Source: Babylonia areolata (taxonomy: Eukaryota > Mollusca > Gastropoda > Neogastropoda > Buccinidae). Taken from it: a stretch of 64,000 bases of DNA. Both the position numbers and the translations under genes were made by a program. The notes under the pieces are model-generated. The model did no database searches and was not told where the DNA came from. It saw only the letters and a program-made list of their open reading frames with translations. The number at the start of each line of letters is the position of its first letter. The first letter of the stretch is position 1. Of this stretch, positions 51,805-61,000 are shown piece after piece. Where the stretch lies: positions 57,275,405 to 57,339,404 of the forward strand of contig NC_134894.1 of assembly GCF_041734735.1 (NCBI RefSeq), written 5' to 3'.

Positions 51805-52683
51805 TGATACAAAGTACTCTACTTCAGAGTGGACAACTACTTAATAATCATAAAATTGGTTGACTTTATATCTTAATCATGGTGCAGCATTGTCATTGTC
51901 ACTGTTTTGATCAATTAATAACAATGCAAGTTGCAGGGGAACGGGAGGCTGTAAGAGGCAAATCATTTACGACTACATCTGTAATTACCAGTACCACATC
52001 TTTATCATCATGTGTCAACCAGAGAGCTAATTGGAACCCAGTTGAAGTTCTGGAAATTTAACAAACAATGAGGCCAGGAGATGAAAATGATTAACAAATA
52101 GTGAAGAGTGGCAACTCTCTCCATTCACAAGGTACACAACTCCAAATCAGTGCTGCTTACGCTACCGATTCAGCTAATTAACAAATAGTAAAGAGTGGCA
52201 ACTCTCTCCATTCACAAGGTACACAACTCCAAGTTAGTGCTGCTTACGCTACCGATTCAGCTAATTAACAAATAGTAAAGAGTGGCAACTCTCTCCATTC
52301 ACAAGGTACACAACTCCAAGTTAGTGCTGCTTACGCTACCGATTCAGCTAATTAACAAATAGTAAAGAGTGGTAACTCTCTCCATTCACAAGGTACACAA
52401 CCCCATGTCAGTGCCTCTTACGCTACCAATTCAGCTAAAAAACTGAATTGGTAGCATAAGCATCACTGACTTGGAGTTGTGGACATGGTGAATGGATCGA
52501 GTTACCCTGATTTATGTTCATTTTTTACATTATTCAAGCTCAAGACTTCCATGAACAGAAAAAGAAAAAGAAAAAAAAAAAATTCTATTGCGTAGACTTT
52601 TCATAAATACTGTGATGTCCGATAGAGTTACCCTGATTTATGTTCATTTTTTTACATTATTCAAGCTCAAGACTTCCATGAAC

Positions 52684-52724
<41 letters not shown>

Positions 52725-53267
52725 ATTGCGTAGACTTTTCATAAATACTGTGATGTCCGATAGAGTTACCCTGATTCATGTTCATTTTTTTACATTATTC
52801 AAGCTCAAGACTTCCATGAACAGTAAAAAAAAAAAATCAAAAAAAATTCTATTGCGTAGACTTTTCATAAATACTGTGATGTCCAGACCTTGGATTTGCC
52901 TTCTGTAAACGTGAAACTGCACCACTAATATTATGAAGCCCATTACACGGAGCATCTGGGTAATAAACCTGATGACCAGAACTTCAGAAAAAGCAAACTG
53001 GTTAGGGGTGAGAGGAGGGGGGGCGAGGGGGGAGGAACGCAAGTGGTATCACAGGAGAAGCATTAAAATGGTAATTACAAGTTACGTTTCAGATGATCTT
53101 TTACTAATCTTTGACTATGTGTTTATACATATGTATGTGTACATAACTACATACATGTATATGAATGTGTATTGTGTGTGCGTGTGTTTATGTAAGTTTG
53201 TGCCTGCCGATGTGTGCGTATGTGTTAGGATAGCTGTTAGATACACATGTATGTTAAAATGTATGTA

Positions 53268-53349
<82 letters not shown>

Positions 53350-53800
53350 TCACATTTTGGTGTGTGTATGTAACATAGATATAATGTTTTATGTTAACAA
53401 AAGCGTTTTTGTAAAGCACCTACAGCAGATTTCTGGATAGTGTGCTATATAAGTATCCATTATTATTATTATTACTATTATCTTTAAGAGGAAAAAAAAA
53501 GGCAAGTAAATAATTAAAACAAATACAGAAATCATGTTTTATTTCAGTCTAAATGCACAGAGTAAGTATCTGTTCAATGAATCAGAAAATGAGCGCAGCA
53601 AGGAAAATCACCACAGTCAATACAGATTATACGCAAATGGCTGATGCAGTTTTACCTCCCGACATTACCAAGCTGAAAACATGCACACTCATCCACTGTA
53701 CATACATGTGTCCGTTTCACCCAGCCACCCAGGCAGTCCCATAAACATATACAAATGCTACGCAGATGGTCCAAAATTCATGTACGCACATGCATTCGCG

Positions 53801-53832
<32 letters not shown>

Positions 53833-54283
53833 TACGTGAGCGTATACACAAACGATTTACACATGAACACATAGCACGTTCACACAAGCACGTACATGCC
53901 CACATGTCAAACATATACTCATGCCAGCATGTCTGCAAAATAATGTAACACACACACACACACACACACACGAGTGCATGCATGTGCGTGCATGTGTGTG
54001 TGTGTGTGTGTGTGCATACGTGCGTGTGTGCGTGCGTGCGTGCGTACATGCATGCGGTCACAAAACACACGCACACACAAAACTGGGAAATGAGGCAGAA
54101 CACTTCCACTAACACTGACAGATTATCATCAAGAGGAGGTCAGAGGTCACAGGTCAGAGGAGGAAGGTGGCAGAATGGTTAAGACGCTCAGCTGCCAATA
54201 CAGAGAGTCCGTGAGGGTGTGGGTTCGAATCCCGCTCTCGCCCTTTCTCCTAAGTTTGACTGGAAAATCAAACTGAGCGTCTA

Positions 54284-54314
<31 letters not shown>

Positions 54315-54908
54315 CGTGTGCAGCACGCACTCACTTGGCGCACTGAAAAAGAACCCATGGCAACGAGAGTGTTGTCCTCTGGCGAAATTACGTAAAATGA
54401 AATCCACTTTCATAGGTACACAAATATGTAAGCATGCACTCAAGGCCTGACTTAAGCGCGTTGGGTTATGCTGCTGGTCAGGCATCTGCTCAACAGATGT
54501 GGTGTAGCGTGTATGGATTTGTCCGAACGCAGTGACGCCTCCTTGAGAAAGTGAAACTGAAACTGAAACTGAAACATCAAGACGAAAGAAGCCAACCATG
54601 CCTTCCCTGCACTGAAACAGTCACTGATGAAGCCTGTGATGCCCACACCCTTACACACACAGGTCAGTCCAGATTATTCATTTTGACTGAAGCCGACCAT
54701 TCCTGACTACACTTGATAAGCAATACTGCTATAAACATGGTCAGTCCAGTGCACCAGGAAGCCATAATATTGCTTAATTGCTGTGATGTATCTGTAACTT
54801 ACCTCTGACTCGTCGTTCATGATTTCATACACGTCATCCCTGGGCATGTTTTCCGGCTGAAACAAGATTCAAATTGTCAAAAAGAAACCCTGTCATTCTG
54901 GCAAGCAA

Positions 54909-54942
<34 letters not shown>

Positions 54943-54964
54943 ACACACATACACACACACACAA

Positions 54965-55003
<39 letters not shown>

Positions 55004-58000
55004 CACACACACACACAACACACATGCACACACACACACAAATACCCATGCATGCACACAGACACCGGCGTTTCTGTTTCAGTTTCTCAAGGAGGTCACC
55101 GCATTCGCCACAGTTGCTAGGCATATATGCCCTGACAGCAGCATAACCCGAATGGGCTAGTCAGGCACTTGAGTGCATGCAGACACATTTGTGTAGCTGC
55201 CAGAATGGATTTCTTCCACAGAATTTGGCCAGTGGGACGATACTTAACATTGCCATGGGTTCTTTTTCCAGTGTGTGCCAAGTGACATGCTGCTGCATGC
55301 TGCTCACAGGAAACGAAGTTTTTAATAATAATAATAATGGATACTTATATAGCACACTAGCCAGAAATCTGCTCTAGGTGCTTTACAAAAACGCTTTGTT
55401 AACATAAAACATTACATCTATGTTACATACACACACCAAAATATGACTACACACACACACACACACACACACACTGCATACATACATTTTAACAATACAT
55501 GTGTATCTAACAGCTACCCTAACACATACGCACACATAGGCAGGCACAAACTTACATAAACGCACGCACACACAATACACATTCATATACATGCATGTAG
55601 TTATGTACACATACATATGTATAAATACATAGTCAAGCACAGCTAACGCAAAGGAAGTGGACCTGCCACAATTGAACTTACTGCTGAGGGAAAAGGTGAG
55701 TTTGGAGACGAGGTTTAAAAGATGCGAGGGAATCAGAATGACGGAGGTTATCAGGGAGTTTTTGTCTCATTCAAATGACTAGACGCTCAGTCACTTAATA
55801 TTGCCATGGGTTCTTTTCCAGTGTGCCAAGTGACTTGCTACTGCATGCTGCTCACAGGAAACGAAGTTTTTGTCTCACTCAAATGACTAGACGCTCAGTT
55901 TGATTTTCCAGTCTTCTTCTTCTTCTGCGTTCACTCGTATGCACACGAGTGGGCTTTTACGTGTATGACCGTTTTTACCCCGCCATGTAGGCAGCCATAC
56001 TCCGTTTTCGCTGACATGGATTACAGGATCTTTAACGTGCGTATTTGATCTTCTGCTTGCATATACACACGAAGGGGGTTCAGGCACTAGCAGGTCTGCA
56101 CATATGTTGTTGACCTGGGAGATCGTAAAAATCTCCACCCTTTTACCCACCAGGCGCCGTCACCGTGATTCGAACCCGGGACCCTCAGATTGACAGTCTG
56201 ACGCTTTAACCACTCAGCTATTGTGCCTGTCAATATTTTCCAGTCAAACCTGGGGGAGAAAGGGCAAGAGCGGGATTTGAACCCTGACCCACATGGACAC
56301 TGTATTTGCAGGTAAGTGTCTTAAAACCATTCTGCCGCCTTCCTTCCTTCTGTCACAGGCACACATTCACACACACACAGAGACAAGATGCACATATTCA
56401 CATCCATACACACACACACACAAAAAAACAACCAAACACTCACAGACATACACATTGCACACACAACACATGCACACACACACAAACACACAATTACCCC
56501 CTCCCCTCAACACACACAAAAATCACACACACCCCCACCCCTCTCCCCCTCCGCACACACACACAATCACCCACACACACAGGCACCACCACCACCACCA
56601 CCCCCAAACACACACACATACAATCACCCCCCCACCCCCACACCACCCTCAACCAACACCCCCTCCCAACACACACACACACCCCAAACACCCCCCATAC
56701 ACCTCCCCCCATCCCTCCAACAAACACAACCGCCTCGCACCCCCAAACCCGCCTCCTCCACGCCCCCCCCCCCCCCCCCCCCACACACACACACAATCAC
56801 CCCACTCACAGCGTGCTGAACAGGACGCTTTGGCAACTGTGGGGCAGCAGCAGCAGCAACAGGAGGAGGTGGGGGAGGCTGGTGGGCGTGTGAGTTCATG
56901 TACGATGGTCTCTCTGGCGCTGGCCGGTCCATTCTGGGAGGCCTGGGAGGCGGAGGGGGCGTGTTATCCTGAGGGGCTGTACGAAAACACTTTGTTGTTA
57001 GTTTCTTCTGGTCAGGTCACTATTCTTCTTCTTCTCCTTCTTCTTCTTCTCTTGTGTGCATGTCTGCCAAACGCATCCGTCCGTACGTGTACGAGCACAT
57101 GCAAGCGCGTAGAAGCGTATGTTACCCGTGCGCTCGCACACACACACACACAACACACACAAACCCATGCACATGTATAGAAGCATACGCACAAACACAC
57201 ACACACGCACACACACATACGAACACCCGCATGCACAACACACAAACCCATGCTCATGTATAGAAGCACGCGCGCGCACGCACACACACACACAAGCCCA
57301 CATTATGCAAATATGCTAAATAAATTTTCTAAAAACTAAATCATAACAGTTAATGACAATGCTAAATTGTATAAACTTGCTTTATTTCATTGAGTATTTG
57401 TACCACCTACAAGTGAATTATAAAAATTCAACACAGATGTTGGAACATCATTCTTTTTTCTTTTTTTTTTTTTTTTTTTTAAGAGAAAATACGTTTTGTA
57501 GTTTTATAACAATCTGGATACTTTGGGCATTTCATGATAAAATGAAATTCATCTCCACTGACATCTCTATTATGTTCCTTACAGATTTGTAATTCATGTG
57601 GTGTAGTTATGAGTACCTGTCAATTGATTAGGGAATTGCCAATAAATATATTTCCCATTGCACAGTTTCTAAACACTGGTTGTTGTTTTTTATTTTGGTT
57701 TTTTTGGTGGTGTTTTTTTTTGCTGCCCCATCATCTGCGCCATTTCAGTGGCATTACTTCCACGCTGCTCATTTAGATTCCCCCATACACGGCCACACCC
57801 GGGTTCGTCCGCCACAGTTCCAGCATCAGGGAACCATCGATGTTAGGTCGCCATGAGACCACACACCAGAGGAGACCCTGCACTGCTTTTGAGTCACTTC
57901 AGTGGTGTTCGGTGGTGCCTGTTCTGATTCAACGTACATAGGACACCACCTACTAAGCCCTCTACTAACGACAATAATGGCTTAGTCGTGGAGCCAGACT

Positions 58001-61000
58001 GAGTGAGCGTCCCCCCCCACCCCAGAGTGGAGACCGCCACCACATCCCTCAAACAACAGCCCTCCACTGGGGTTTTTTGCTTGTTTGTTTTTGCTGTGGG
58101 TTTGTTTTGTTTTTTTTCCCAGTTATCTGTCTCTGTTCCCTGGAATTTTTTTCTCTCTCTCTTTACAGTGAGAGTCTATGTTCACTGTGTGCATTCAAGT
58201 GATCTTATGGAGTCTCCTGTCGGTCCGACGGATGAGTAGGCAGGCAGGCTTTTCTGTCGGTGTGTGTCCTCATATGGGAGAAGAGGCCCGATTCTGGATG
58301 CGCAGCACTTCCCACAGGTGTTGCAAGGGAAAATGTCTCCAGAAGTTGAGCCCTGCTTCCTTCGCTCACGCTTCTCCTTAATGGCCAGCGTTTTCTTGTT
58401 TTCAAACGTCTTCATGCCACTAGAGCACAGCATCCTCCAGCGACAGCGGTCAAGGGCATCAGTTTCCCAGGAAGCGATGTCTGTGTCACAGGCTTTGAGG
58501 TTTGTCTTCACTGTGGCTGTGTTCACTGTGTGCATTCAAGTGATCTAAACCCCTCAAAACAGCCTTGTCATGCAGTCCCAAACCAAAATGGACCTCCATA
58601 GCAACATTGTCATCGTCATCCTCCTCCTTCATCATCATCATCAATATAAACAAAACAGTCTCAAAGTCTGTGTCCCTCATGCCCTGCTCTCATGGTGACC
58701 TCAGTTTCGATACCCCTCCACTTCCATGCTTGGGGTGAGTCATGTCAATGTCTTCAGTGTCGGCAGATTCATGGGGGGCTGTTGTTTGAGTGACGTGGTG
58801 GCGGTCTCCACTCTGGGGGGTGCGGGGGGGGGTGTGGGGGGAGACACTCACTCAGTATGGCTCCGCGACTAAGCCATTATTGTCATTAGTAGGGGGCTTA
58901 GTAGGTGGTGTCCTAAGCACATTAAATCAGAACAGGCACCACTGAACACCACCGAAGTGACTCAGCAGCAGTGCAGGGTCTCCTCTGGTGTGTGGCCTCC
59001 TGGTGACCTAACATCCATGGTTCCCTGCGGACTGCCGACGCTGGAACTGTGACGGAAGAACCCTGGATCTGGCCGTGTAAGGGGGAATCTAAATGAGCGG
59101 CGTGGGAGTAATGCCATTGAAGCGGTGCAGATGATGGGGCAGCAAAAACAACAACAACAACAAAAGTATGGCTGCCTAAAGGGCTGGGTAAAAATAACCC
59201 AAAAAAGAAAGCCTACACACAGAAATAAATGAACATGAGGGCTGTAGCCTGCAAATGCAGGAGAAATAACCCTTGAATTTGATACCTACTGGACAATTCT
59301 CTTTTTCAATCTTTTTTTTATTTTTTTATCAAAATCAATCACACAGATGAACTACATTCAACTGTATGCACTGACATACTTAATCCACCATTTAAACATT
59401 ATCCAAAAAAACCCAAAAAAATCAAGAAAAAAAGTTGACCTCACATTAATCACAGGTGTGAAGAGATCCTAAAAATCTATTGTCAAATCAACCATGAATT
59501 GCAAGGTGTTGTTTTCAAATAAAATACTTTCTGAAACACTAAAATACTCACAGCAAGAGGTCTAGTACTTCCATTTACATTAACACCATCTAAGAACTCC
59601 ACACCACATTTAGAATCGTTACACACACACACACACACACACACACATGCACACAAATATTAATTTTCACAAAACATACTCCAAAACAGTTTCAAAACTT
59701 GTAGGAATGAACAAATCATTTTATAGCAAAAAAAAAAAAAAAAAAAAAAAAAAAGTGCAGAAGCAATGGAAATACACATTCTCTTGCAACACTTTCAACA
59801 AAACCCGGAACAAATCGGGGAGAACCGTGACTAAACAATTGGCAAGAAACACAACATAAATACATTAAAAAAAAACTTGACAACCAAAACAACAAAAAAA
59901 CAGCATGTGGAGGGGGTCAGGAAGGGGGGGGGGAGGCGTGGGCGTGGGAGTGTGGGAGGGGGGGGGGGGGACTACAAGGAGAAAAAAAACCCAAAAAGGT
60001 TGAAAACCAATCCAAGTGCCAAATAAAATGAAGGATGCATACAAAAAACAAAAAAAAATCAACCCAACTTAAGTACCAAATACCGTGAAGGATGTATACA
60101 ACAACAACAACAACAACAAAATAACTGACTGGATGGTGCACATACAACAGAATGGTGAGGTTCTTCATGTGCAGTGTGGACTAGGCTGGCAATGGGGAAA
60201 CAGGAACAAGAACAGTGTCTGTCACTCGGGGCCCAGTTTGAACAATTAAGCATCAGCATCATGCAACGGTTGCAGCAGGGGCTGGGTCGTGCGAGCGACC
60301 TTTGCAATGCTAAGTCTGCTGGGTCGTGCGAGCGACCTTTGCAATGCTAAGTCTGCTGGGTCGTGCAAGCGATCTTTGCAGTGCTAAGTCTGCTGGGTCG
60401 TGCAAGCGATCTTTGCAGTGCTAAGTCTGCTGGGTCGTGCGAGCGATCTTTGCAATGCTAAGTCTGCTGGGTCGTGCGAGCGATCTTTGCAATGCTAAGT
60501 CTGCTGGGTCGTGCGAGCAATGCAATGCTAAGTCTGCTGGGTCACGTGAGCGATCTTTGCAATGCTAAGTCTGCTGGGTCACGTGAGCGATCTTTGCAAT
60601 GCTAAGTCTGCTGGGTCATGTGAGCGATCTTTGCAATGCTAAGTCTGCTGGGTCACGTGAGCGATCTTTGCAATGCTAAGTCGGCTTTTGTGTGATGAAG
60701 GTTCCGGACTTAGGCAACATTCTTAACGCTAAGCAAATCCGCACTGCTAAGTCTGCTTTGTGTGATGAACGGTTCCGGAGTTAGGCAACATTCTTAACGC
60801 TAGGCAAATCCGCACTGCTAAGTCTGCTTTGTGTGATGAACGGTTCCGGAGTTTGGCAACATTCTTGACACTAAGCAAACTTAGCGCTGCAAAGTTCACC
60901 CACACAACCCACCCCCTGAAGCATGAAGCTGCTGAAGGATGCCTTATACGTCAGATGTTACACTATGAAATGAAATGAAATTATGGTGCTTAGAGCCTCG

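Larger units (their letters stand above)
55072..56300 (-). mobile_element. old SINE-C copy interrupted twice
   Basis: Pieces of a diverged reverse SINE-C occur at 55072-55321, 55758-55903 and 56246-56300. They are separated by a SINE-D (55322-55757) and a SINE-A (55914-56235). A segment around GCCATGGGTTCTTTTCCAGT is duplicated on both sides of the first insertion. Confidence 0.72.

Noticed and set aside
56293-57180. Plus-strand open frames of 143-295 codons rich in His, Thr and Pro
   Set aside because: Translation of a CA/CCA tract and, in part, antisense of the proline-rich exon on the minus strand.
60283-60690. 37-bp repeats of CRISPR-like size
   Set aside because: Head-to-tail units without spacers, so a tandem repeat.
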